Source: Methanomassiliicoccales archaeon UBA280 | GTDB taxonomy: Archaea > Thermoplasmatota > Thermoplasmata > SG8-5 | Direction of reading: 5' to 3' | Assembly: GCA_002499085.1 (NCBI GenBank) | Contig: DAKD01000033.1 | Coordinates: forward strand, 1 to 13,563 | Length of the DNA stretch: 13,563 bases | Shown: positions 1 through 4,776 of the stretch, one piece after another | Layout of the letters: every line of letters begins with the position of its first letter | Position numbering within the stretch: the stretch's first letter is position 1 | Made by a program: the position numbers and the translations under genes | The notes under the pieces: generated by a model | Seen by the model: the letters and a program-made list of their open reading frames with translations, nothing else | Database searches by the model: none | What the model was told of the DNA's origin: nothing

Positions 1-167
1 AGTCGGAGTCTTATTGCTGGGGCTCGGGCAGCGTTTCGGACACGGATCTCGGGACCTGGGGCGACATAGTCTACGCGCCCGAGTACCGCATGATCATGAT
101 TCCGATTATTTTCTGTGTCATACCTGTCATCGTATACCGGGCCAAGAGGAGGGCTTCCGATGACTGA
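1..167 (+). CDS. 3' end of a membrane-anchored, probably surface protein (partial)
   Basis: Only the last 54 codons are visible, read in the frame that starts at base 3, with the stop TGA at 165-167. The end of the protein is a short soluble stretch rich in Gly/Ser/Asp, then the residues YAPEYRMIM, a hydrophobic segment of about 17 residues (IPIIFCVIPVIVY) and a basic tail RAKRRASDD. This is the layout of a C-terminal membrane anchor with an inside-facing positive tail. A PE-aromatic motif before a TM and a basic end recalls PEF-CTERM sorting signals of archaeal surface proteins, but this is only a resemblance. The other two forward frames hit stops at 67-69 and 160-162 and carry no anchor-like sequence. 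The next gene starts inside its last codons, so the two are probably co-transcribed. The family of the extracellular part cannot be judged. Confidence 0.7.
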   Translation, partial: SESYCWGSGSVSDTDLGTWGDIVYAPEYRMIMIPIIFCVIPVIVYRAKRRASDD

Positions 168-1035
168 GGAGGAATACCGGCCCCTGGAAGGGGAGTTCGA
201 AGAAACAGCAGAGTCCGAGCTGCCCCCGGAGGATATGGACCGGGAAACCGAAGGGGACGCCCGGCCTGAGGACGATGACGGACCGGACAGGGAGCTGCCC
301 GCCGAGATAAAGAAGACCAACCTCATATTCGGGGTCATTCTCGCAACCCTGGGACTGATTGGCATAGCGTCCCTAAGAACAGGAATCGTGCAGACCATGC
401 TGGGGCATCAGGATTTCTCGTCGGGGATAGGGGACCAGGAGATCATGGGTATAGGCATTTCCCTGGTACCGTTCGCTATCGGGATTGTGCTTATCGGGAT
501 GTGGGGCGTGAAGAACGACCCGATCTACCGCAGGCTCGAGAAGCTCAGGGAGGAGGGGCAGGAGCCGGAATCCGAGGACGAAGTCGAGGACCTGGACCTT
601 GAGGAGCCCGAGCTCGAGGACCTGGAGGTGCCGGACGAGTTCAGCGAGCCTGTCGAGGAGCTGGAAGAGGAGGAGATGCCCCGGGCCGAGGTGCTGACCA
701 CTGCCAAAGTGCAGGAAAGGATAGCCGAGGAGATGAGAGTCGAGAGATGCACCAATATCCTCAGCGCCGTCGTGATCCTGCCGGAGGACAAGGCAAGGCT
801 GAAAAACCTCATACCGACCGGCATATCGGCCGAGGACTTCACTGAGGAGATCAAGGTTGCGGTCCAGAGGCGGAAGAAGAAGGAAATGGCCCATGACGTG
901 ACAGCGGACGAGAAGGCAGCCATACTCGAGGACGAGCTTGTGGCCGAGCTGGACAATCTGGACAAAGACATCAACAAGGATTCAGACCTCGAAGAGGACA
1001 TTCTCAAGGAACTTGATGACCTGAGCGACATCTGA
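160..1035 (+). CDS. Acidic two-TM membrane protein, function unknown
   Basis: A 291-residue protein, not recognised. The start at ATG 160 is chosen because a strong Shine-Dalgarno run (gaggaggg, 146-153) lies 6 nt upstream and the gene then overlaps the upstream stop by 8 nt. A longer form from GTG 115 has no such site and would lie deep inside the upstream gene. Order of parts: an acidic N-terminal region (1-48); TM1 about 53-72; a short loop; TM2 about 95-116; a very acidic linker (about 128-172, mostly Glu/Asp/Leu/Pro); then a mostly helical C-terminal part (about 173-291) with a basic patch QRRKKKE and an Asp/Glu-rich end. By the positive-inside rule, KK before TM1 and YRRLEKLR after TM2 suggest that both termini are cytoplasmic. 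It may serve the upstream membrane protein as a partner, but no function can be assigned. Confidence 0.85.
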   Translation: MTEEEYRPLEGEFEETAESELPPEDMDRETEGDARPEDDDGPDRELPAEIKKTNLIFGVILATLGLIGIASLRTGIVQTMLGHQDFSSGIGDQEIMGIGISLVPFAIGIVLIGMWGVKNDPIYRRLEKLREEGQEPESEDEVEDLDLEEPELEDLEVPDEFSEPVEELEEEEMPRAEVLTTAKVQERIAEEMRVERCTNILSAVVILPEDKARLKNLIPTGISAEDFTEEIKVAVQRRKKKEMAHDVTADEKAAILEDELVAELDNLDKDINKDSDLEEDILKELDDLSDI

Positions 1036-1127
1036 GGCGTACTTGCGTTGAATGCAACAACGTTCCAAATGCCGAAGGCTTTGGATGCCGGCCAATCCAT
1101 AATTAAATAAAGCGCGTTGATTCCGAA

Positions 1128-1147
1128 CGTCCGAAGGACTTCGGACG
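1128..1147 (+). repeat. 9-bp perfect inverted repeat (hairpin)
   Basis: CGTCCGAAG and its exact reverse complement CTTCGGACG are separated by only 2 bases. As RNA it would fold as an 8-bp stem with the loop GGAC. It sits about 20-25 nt downstream of a TATA-like TTAAATAA, so it could be the 5' end of a transcript. No T-run follows, so it does not look like an intrinsic terminator of the upstream gene. Confidence 0.7.
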
Positions 1148-1210
1148 GAGACAAGAGCATTCGCAGAGGGATGGCTGGTACGGCCGATCCTGACTCTTCT
1201 AACACAAGTG

Positions 1211-1250
1211 TTGAATGCAAAGGTCAGCATTTTCCATGCAACGCATTCGA
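1211..1250 (+). repeat. 8-bp inverted repeat with one G-U pair
   Basis: TTGAATGC (1211-1218) pairs with GCATTCGA (1243-1250) around a 24-nt loop. One position (T1212 with G1249) pairs only as G-U in plus-strand RNA; on the other strand it would be an A/C mismatch. The left arm is part of the repeated 10-mer TTGAATGCAA. Confidence 0.6.
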
Positions 1251-1251
1251 C

Positions 1252-1292
1252 TATGGCCCGGCCAACAATAAAAGAGCTGAATAAGGGCCATA
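1252..1292. repeat. 8-bp perfect inverted repeat
   Basis: TATGGCCC (1252-1259) and GGGCCATA (1285-1292) are exact reverse complements around a 25-nt loop. It follows the previous hairpin with a single base between them, giving two back-to-back hairpins of about 40 nt. Confidence 0.65.
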
Positions 1293-1316
1293 AAACATAA
1301 GCTTAAGATGGCAAGC

Positions 1317-1358
1317 GGTGAATCCGAGAGCGGAATTATGGCTTATGAAGGATTCGCC
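1317..1358 (+). repeat. 9-bp inverted repeat with one G-U pair
   Basis: GGTGAATCC (1317-1325) pairs with GGATTCGCC (1350-1358) around a 24-nt loop. T1319 with G1356 is a G-U pair only when the plus strand is the RNA, the second such case in this region. A competing stem GCCAT (1356-1360) with ATGGC (1375-1379) overlaps the right arm, so two alternative folds are possible. Confidence 0.65.
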
Positions 1359-1396
1359 ATGAATGAGCATACTGATGGCAACCACATTCAAAATGG

Positions 1397-1433
1397 CCGG
1401 TAATCAGCAAACTGGAAGCGAAGTGATTACCGG
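1397..1433. repeat. 10-bp perfect inverted repeat
   Basis: CCGGTAATCA (1397-1406) and TGATTACCGG (1424-1433) are exact reverse complements around a 17-nt loop. It is the longest perfect stem in the gene-free region. The bases after it (GGGAAAAATAG) are A-rich, not T-rich, on the plus strand, so a plus-strand intrinsic terminator is unlikely. Confidence 0.75.
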
Positions 1434-1445
1434 GGGAAAAATAGA

Positions 1446-1483
1446 GGCGGGATCCCGTTCCAAATTAGGAAAGATACCCCGCC
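1446..1483. repeat. Two-part inverted repeat (6 bp + 4 bp)
   Basis: GGCGGG (1446-1451) pairs with CCCGCC (1478-1483). Inside it, after an internal loop, TTCC (1458-1461) pairs with GGAA (1468-1471) around a 6-nt loop. The left side also holds the perfect 10-bp palindrome CGGGATCCCG (1448-1457), which would compete with this fold. Confidence 0.55.
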
Positions 1484-1504
1484 AAAGTGGGGAAGAGTTG
1501 AGTC

Positions 1505-1549
1505 TGAGCAATTCGCATTCCCATTGTCTCTCTGAATAGATATTGCTCA
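1505..1549. repeat. 8-bp perfect inverted repeat just upstream of an operon promoter
   Basis: TGAGCAAT (1505-1512) and ATTGCTCA (1542-1549) are exact reverse complements around a 29-nt loop. A second copy of the left arm's outer part, GTTGAG (1497-1502), could also pair with CTCAAC (1546-1551). The right arm ends 28 bp before the TATA box at 1578-1583, so it could also be a protein-binding site for that promoter. Confidence 0.6.
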
Positions 1550-1577
1550 ACGGGGATTTAAGGCTTTTGGCTAAATG

Positions 1578-1583
1578 TTTATA
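1578..1583 (+). promoter_or_regulatory. TATA box of the COG1325-TIM-barrel operon
   Basis: TTTATA is centred about 27 nt before ATG 1608, the usual archaeal distance from TATA centre to transcription start. This predicts a leaderless mRNA beginning at or next to that ATG, and decides between the two possible starts: the ATG at 1575 overlaps the promoter itself. Confidence 0.7.
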
Positions 1584-1607
1584 CACTGCGGGGCGGATGC
1601 GGGGACG

Positions 1608-1988
1608 ATGAGGGCGACAATCGAGACCTGCGTTCACCCGACGGAGGACCCTGACAGGGTCGTCCGGGCGGTGCTCAACATATTCCCGGACGCTGTGCGG
1701 GAGAGTGCCGAACCCGCAGGCCATGCGGAAAGGCTGGTCTTCCTGGCAACGGACATGTCCGGACTTGCCGAGAGGCTGGCGAACCAGAGGATACTGGACA
1801 CTGCCAGGGCCATATTCCTGAGGTCGCTCAGGACCGGGGCAGTGAGCTTCCGCCTGAACAAGCAGGCCGCGTTCGCCGGCAGGGTGAATTTCACGGACCC
1901 GGGCTCGCCGCTCGGGGACCTGGCCGTGACGCTGGAGACTGACGACCCGGAAGGGGCCATCGATGCCATCGCCGGAGGAAGGAGATGA
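1608..1988 (+). CDS. COG1325-type RNA-binding protein (exosome-associated family)
   Basis: A 126-residue protein of the archaeal RNA-binding family COG1325/PF01877, described as a predicted exosome-associated or dsRBD-like RNA-binding protein. The signature is the central run NQRILDTARAIFLRS (59-73) followed by VSFRLNKQAAFAGRVNF (79-95), the most conserved part of the family. The N-terminus ATIETCVHPTEDPDRVVRAV matches the usual start, a beta strand then PTED and a helix. The start at ATG 1608 is preferred over ATG 1575 because family members begin just before this strand and the TATA box fits a leaderless start here. It overlaps the next gene by ATGA and so forms an operon with it. Its role in RNA binding or processing is known only from the family; no substrate can be read from the sequence. 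Confidence 0.85.
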   Translation: MRATIETCVHPTEDPDRVVRAVLNIFPDAVRESAEPAGHAERLVFLATDMSGLAERLANQRILDTARAIFLRSLRTGAVSFRLNKQAAFAGRVNFTDPGSPLGDLAVTLETDDPEGAIDAIAGGRR

Positions 1989-2740
1989 TCGGCTTCTCAT
2001 GCCCGCCGCTCTCGGTGCGCCCGTTCCAGGGGGCTGCGGACCATGTCCTGCCCAACTTCGAGCTCTGGGAGATAGTGTCGGAGGCTGAGCATTTCATTCC
2101 GGACATCGAGCCCCAGGCCAGGGAGCTTCTGGAGACAACGCATATCAGGCTGAGCGTGCATGCGCCGTACAGCACAGTGAACCCGGCGGCGTTCGACGAG
2201 CGCACCAGGAGGTTCTCGGTGAAGGCGCTCTGCGACACTGTCGAGGCCGCAGGGAGGCTCGGCATCGGGCCGGTGACGGTGCACCCGGGTGTCCTGGGGC
2301 CGATACAGAGATATGACCGCGCCAGGGCTGTCAGACTCACCAGGCTGAGCCTGGAGGATATCGCGGAGGCGGCAAGGGACTGCGGCGTGGCTGTGGGCCT
2401 GGAGAACATGCCGAACATGAAGGCCTGCATATGCCAGACCGCCGGGGAGATGGCGGAAATGCTGGAGGGCCTGGACATGGGCATGTGCTTCGACATCGGC
2501 CATGCCAACACAACCGGCCAGACCGAAGAATTGATGGCCTTGGCGCCGAGATTTCTAAACATCCACGTGCACGACAACGACGGTACCGGGGACCAGCACA
2601 GGCCCCTGGGAACGGGCAATATCGATTTCACGGTGCTGAAGCGCATCGCGTACCGGGGCAATCACGTGATCGAGGCCGCGACGCCGGACACGGAACAGGC
2701 ATTGGCCTCCAAGAGGATTCTGCAGGATATCGTGGGCTGA
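1985..2740 (+). CDS. AP-endonuclease-2 / sugar phosphate isomerase-type TIM barrel
   Basis: A 251-residue protein of the xylose-isomerase-like/endonuclease IV-like TIM barrel superfamily (COG1082 type). The motifs occur in order: FELWEI (25-30), LSVHAPY (56-62), VHPG (99-102), VGLENMP (137-143), CFDIGHAN (168-175), NIHVHDNDG (192-200), DQHRPLGTGNIDF (203-215) and VIEA (228-231). Probable metal ligands are H59, H100, E140, D170, H173, H194 or H196, D203, H205 and E230. All nine ligand positions of endonuclease IV appear to be present, with Y62 three residues after the first His as in that enzyme. The start ATG 1985 overlaps the upstream stop (ATGA) and has a ggaggaagga ribosome site (1974-1983). 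The substrate is undecided: sugar phosphate epimerase/isomerase or abasic-site endonuclease. It is shorter than the roughly 280 residues usual for endonuclease IV. Confidence 0.85.
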   Translation: MIGFSCPPLSVRPFQGAADHVLPNFELWEIVSEAEHFIPDIEPQARELLETTHIRLSVHAPYSTVNPAAFDERTRRFSVKALCDTVEAAGRLGIGPVTVHPGVLGPIQRYDRARAVRLTRLSLEDIAEAARDCGVAVGLENMPNMKACICQTAGEMAEMLEGLDMGMCFDIGHANTTGQTEELMALAPRFLNIHVHDNDGTGDQHRPLGTGNIDFTVLKRIAYRGNHVIEAATPDTEQALASKRILQDIVG

Positions 2741-2767
2741 GGCCCGAAATAACGCCTATTGCCGAAC

Positions 2768-2779
2768 TTTCGCGCGAAA
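2768..2779. promoter_or_regulatory. Perfect 12-bp palindrome beside the DUF373 promoter
   Basis: TTTCGCGCGAAA is a perfect palindrome ending 3 bases before the TATA-like element and covering the BRE position. It is GC-rich in the middle of an AT-rich promoter. It could be an operator for a dimeric repressor; this is inference from position and symmetry only. Confidence 0.4.
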
Positions 2780-2781
2780 AG

Positions 2782-2790
2782 TAAATATAA
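2782..2790 (+). promoter_or_regulatory. TATA box of the DUF373 gene
   Basis: TAAATATAA preceded by an A/G-rich BRE-like run (gcgaaaag). Transcription would start near 2812, leaving a leader of about 18 nt that contains a gagga ribosome site (2819-2823) before ATG 2830. Confidence 0.55.
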
Positions 2791-2829
2791 GGCATTAATA
2801 TAATCAGGGCAATATAAAGAGGAACGGGA

Positions 2830-3987
2830 ATGAAGGTTCTGGTGCTGTGCATTGACAGGGACGACGACCTCGGCCACAAGGCTAAAATCGAGGGTCCGGT
2901 CATTGGCAGGCACGAATGCGTGAGGGCGGCCCTGGAGCTGGGGCTGGCTGACCCGGAGGACGCGGACACGAATACCATGCTCGCGGCAATCTCGACCTAT
3001 GACGAACTCACGAAGAAGGGCATAAGCGCGGAAGTGGCTGCCATAACAGGCGACGTGAACGTGGGCTACCAGTCGGACCTGATGCTCACGAAGCAGCTGG
3101 AGGAGACTCTCGAGGTCACGATGGCCACGAACGTCGTGCTGGTGAGCAACGGCGCCGAGGACGAGTACATCTTCCCCATGGTCTCGTCCCGCGTCAAAGT
3201 TGATTCCGTCCGCAATGTCATGGTCAAGCAGAGCAAGAGCGTCGAATCCACATGGTACTTCCTGTGGAAGATAATCAAGGAGGAGAAGACCAGGAAGCAG
3301 ATAATCGCCCCGGCCGGGCTCATACTGCTGGCAATAGGCGCGATGATGCTCATACCCCTGTTCAGGGCCCTGATAGCGCTTGACGCGGAGCTCACCGTGG
3401 ACCTGGTTTCCGAGAGATGGCTCAGCGTGGTCGCGTTCATCATGGGCATATACCTGGTGCAGAACGCCTTCAGGGTGAGGGAAGGCATGAGAAGCGGCAT
3501 GAAGCGCGCCCGGCGCTCGTTATACCAGGGGGACGTCACCATTCCCATGTTCATCCTGGCAGTCATCATATTCATCCTGGGATTGGTGAAGGGCCTGCAG
3601 GCCGCAGGAGCAGACATGAGCATGTACCCGCAGTTCAACGACGACATGACGATGAGGATACTCATGTTCCTGGACGGTTCCTTCTACTGGTTCATGGCAG
3701 CGACCCTGATATTCGAATCCAGGAGGCTGGTCAACGCGCTGATCCAGAGGGAGATAGCCCCGAGGGGGTTCTGGATAATCCCGATGTTCATAGTCGCGAC
3801 CACGTTCCTGGTCCTGGGAGGCATACACTACCTCATGCTGTCCATGGACATGCCCCTGTACGAGGGCGACATGGTCACAGTCATCGCGGAGATATCGGTC
3901 GGGCTGACAGTTGCGATCATAGCGGCCGCAATGCAGAGGCGCATGAAGGTCGAGACCTGGGTCTCGAAAGAGGGCTGGAGGCGCTAG
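2830..3987 (+). CDS. DUF373 family membrane protein
   Basis: A 385-residue archaeal DUF373 (COG2237) protein. The soluble N-terminal domain (1-135) starts with a beta strand and the family's usual opening, VLCIDRDDDLGHKAKIEGPV, then GR, LADPEDADTNTM and a second block AITGDVNVGY, ending with VLVSNGAEDEY. Six hydrophobic segments follow, at about 158-183, 197-213, 236-256, 280-297, 314-338 and 350-368, so the C-terminal half is membrane-embedded with basic loops (RSGMKRARR, QRRMK). The length is normal for the family, whose function is unknown. The Asp-rich N-terminus (DRDDD) suggests a metal or nucleotide site, but this is inference. It has its own promoter and ends in a CTAG that also contains the stop of the convergent phosphatase gene. 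Confidence 0.9.
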   Translation: MKVLVLCIDRDDDLGHKAKIEGPVIGRHECVRAALELGLADPEDADTNTMLAAISTYDELTKKGISAEVAAITGDVNVGYQSDLMLTKQLEETLEVTMATNVVLVSNGAEDEYIFPMVSSRVKVDSVRNVMVKQSKSVESTWYFLWKIIKEEKTRKQIIAPAGLILLAIGAMMLIPLFRALIALDAELTVDLVSERWLSVVAFIMGIYLVQNAFRVREGMRSGMKRARRSLYQGDVTIPMFILAVIIFILGLVKGLQAAGADMSMYPQFNDDMTMRILMFLDGSFYWFMAATLIFESRRLVNALIQREIAPRGFWIIPMFIVATTFLVLGGIHYLMLSMDMPLYEGDMVTVIAEISVGLTVAIIAAAMQRRMKVETWVSKEGWRR

Positions 3988-4649
3988 ACCCTTTTCTTCC
4001 TGCCGTCCCCGAGGACGGCCGTCATCCCTTCGGGGCCGTCATGGAAAGCCAGCCCGGACAGGAAACCGGGCCATCCCGCGTCCTCGTGCCTTATGCCGAA
4101 AATGCCCTCCCTCAGGACGTTGATGTTCCAGTCATGGGTGATGTGTATGTCTAAGGTCCTACCCCCGTTATCAGCCCTACTCCCGTTGCCGGCTCTGCCT
4201 CGGGTTTCTGCAATCTTGGTTCTCAGGTAGGCGATCTGCAAATCCCTTGCCTCGGCCAGGGGCATGAAAATCCCTGGGGGCACCTTCCCCCCGAACCAGG
4301 CCCTGATGAAGTCACTGTGCCTGTCCGCCTCCAGGAAGCCCTCGTCCACCGACACCCGGAGGTAGGAAAGCCCCAGCGCCTTCTCGGGCTGCACCCTGTC
4401 CAGGCCGAGTTCCTCCGATACAGCCAAAGCTGTCTGCTCGCACCTTTTCACGGGGCTGTGGAATATCCTGAAGGAGGGAAACCGGCCTGCCAGCTTCCTG
4501 CCGAATTCACGGGCCTGCTCCTGCCCGCGGGCAGTGAGCCCGCATGTCCAGTAGCTCTGCGGCCCGCAGAGGTCGTGCCTCTGGGCGTGGCGTATCACGA
4601 TTGCGGAGTGGCCGGGCAGGCTGTCGATTATTTCAAGGACATCCGACAT
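3984..4649 (-). CDS. Histidine phosphatase superfamily protein
   Basis: A 221-residue histidine phosphatase (phosphoglycerate mutase-like fold). The catalytic motif is IRHAQRHD (19-26), with R20 and the phosphate-accepting H21. The second arginine lies in FHSPVKRCEQTALAV (63-77, R69), and the second catalytic His in HITHDWNI (169-176, H172-D173). The HD pair is more like the acid-phosphatase branch than mutases, so a phosphatase is likelier than a mutase; the substrate is unknown. No signal peptide is seen, so it is cytoplasmic. ATG 4649 is preceded not by a ribosome site but by a T-run/TATA-like element about 27 nt upstream, which fits a leaderless transcript. It is divergent from the ThyX-like gene (127 bp between starts) and convergent with DUF373, overlapping it by 4 nt. 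Confidence 0.88.
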   Translation of the reverse strand: MSDVLEIIDSLPGHSAIVIRHAQRHDLCGPQSYWTCGLTARGQEQAREFGRKLAGRFPSFRIFHSPVKRCEQTALAVSEELGLDRVQPEKALGLSYLRVSVDEGFLEADRHSDFIRAWFGGKVPPGIFMPLAEARDLQIAYLRTKIAETRGRAGNGSRADNGGRTLDIHITHDWNINVLREGIFGIRHEDAGWPGFLSGLAFHDGPEGMTAVLGDGRKKRV

Positions 4650-4670
4650 TCAACGGGTCAACATGGTTCA

Positions 4671-4680
4671 TTGTAAAAAA
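4671..4680 (-). promoter_or_regulatory. TATA-like element of the histidine phosphatase gene
   Basis: On the minus strand the sequence reads TTTTTTACAA, centred about 27 nt before ATG 4649. This is the spacing expected for a leaderless archaeal transcript, and no Shine-Dalgarno site lies near the start. The box is a weak match to the TATA consensus. Confidence 0.45.
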
Positions 4681-4726
4681 GGATTTGTGTCTGGCGAAGG
4701 GTTCTCAGATTCCTAGTCGAACATAT

Positions 4727-4732
4727 TTTATA
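4727..4732 (+). promoter_or_regulatory. TATA box of the ThyX-like gene
   Basis: TTTATA within an AT-rich stretch. A start of transcription near 4756 would leave a leader of about 20 nt before ATG 4777, with only a weak ribosome site (gggcggga). This and the minus-strand box at 4671-4680 form a divergent promoter pair. Confidence 0.6.
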
Positions 4733-4776
4733 AGCATTCTCCATTACAGTGCCCATCACAATTTCTGGGCGGGAAC

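Larger units (their letters stand above)
1036..1607. other. 572-bp gene-free region packed with inverted repeats
   Basis: No convincing protein gene lies here. The stretch contains at least ten local inverted repeats between 1065 and 1549, listed as separate entries where strong. Weaker ones are 1065-1084 (5+3 bp around one bulged T, loop GAA), 1081-1100 (TGGAT/ATCCA), 1168-1191 (GGATGGC pairing GCC-G-ATCC with one bulged G) and 1201-1212 (AACAC/GTGTT). The 10-bp direct repeat TTGAATGCAA occurs at 1048-1057 and 1211-1220, and GATGGCAA at 1307-1314 and 1374-1381. A TATA-like TTAAATAA lies at 1103-1110, about 25 nt before the first strong hairpin. The last 50 bases hold the promoter of the next operon. 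It may encode a structured RNA or be a decayed palindromic element. Confidence 0.6.

Noticed and set aside
1171..1284. Small ORF of 37 codons (MAGTADPDSS...) in the gene-free region
   Set aside because: No TATA box at the right distance and only a weak, too-close ribosome site; it runs through three inverted repeats, so the sequence is better explained by RNA or DNA structure.
1339..1404. 21-codon ORF (MAYEGFAMNE...) in the gene-free region
   Set aside because: Very short, without a ribosome site, and overlapping hairpin arms; expected by chance.
1036..1574. tRNA, RNase P RNA or SRP RNA in the hairpin-rich region
   Set aside because: GTTCCAAAT at 1457-1465 recalls a T-loop but its flanks do not pair as a 5-bp stem. 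The near match AGGAAAGAT (1467-1475) to the RNase P box lacks the rest of the conserved core, and no SRP helix 8 motif is visible.
1575..1607. N-terminal extension of the COG1325 protein from ATG 1575
   Set aside because: The ATG at 1575 overlaps the TATA box, the 11 extra residues do not fit the family, and no ribosome site precedes it.
1985..2740. RNase P subunit Rpp30, because of the COG1325 neighbour
   Set aside because: The motifs (ENM, DIGH, HVHDN, DQHRPLGTG) are those of the metal-dependent AP-endonuclease-2 superfamily; Rpp30 is also a TIM barrel but lacks this ligand set.
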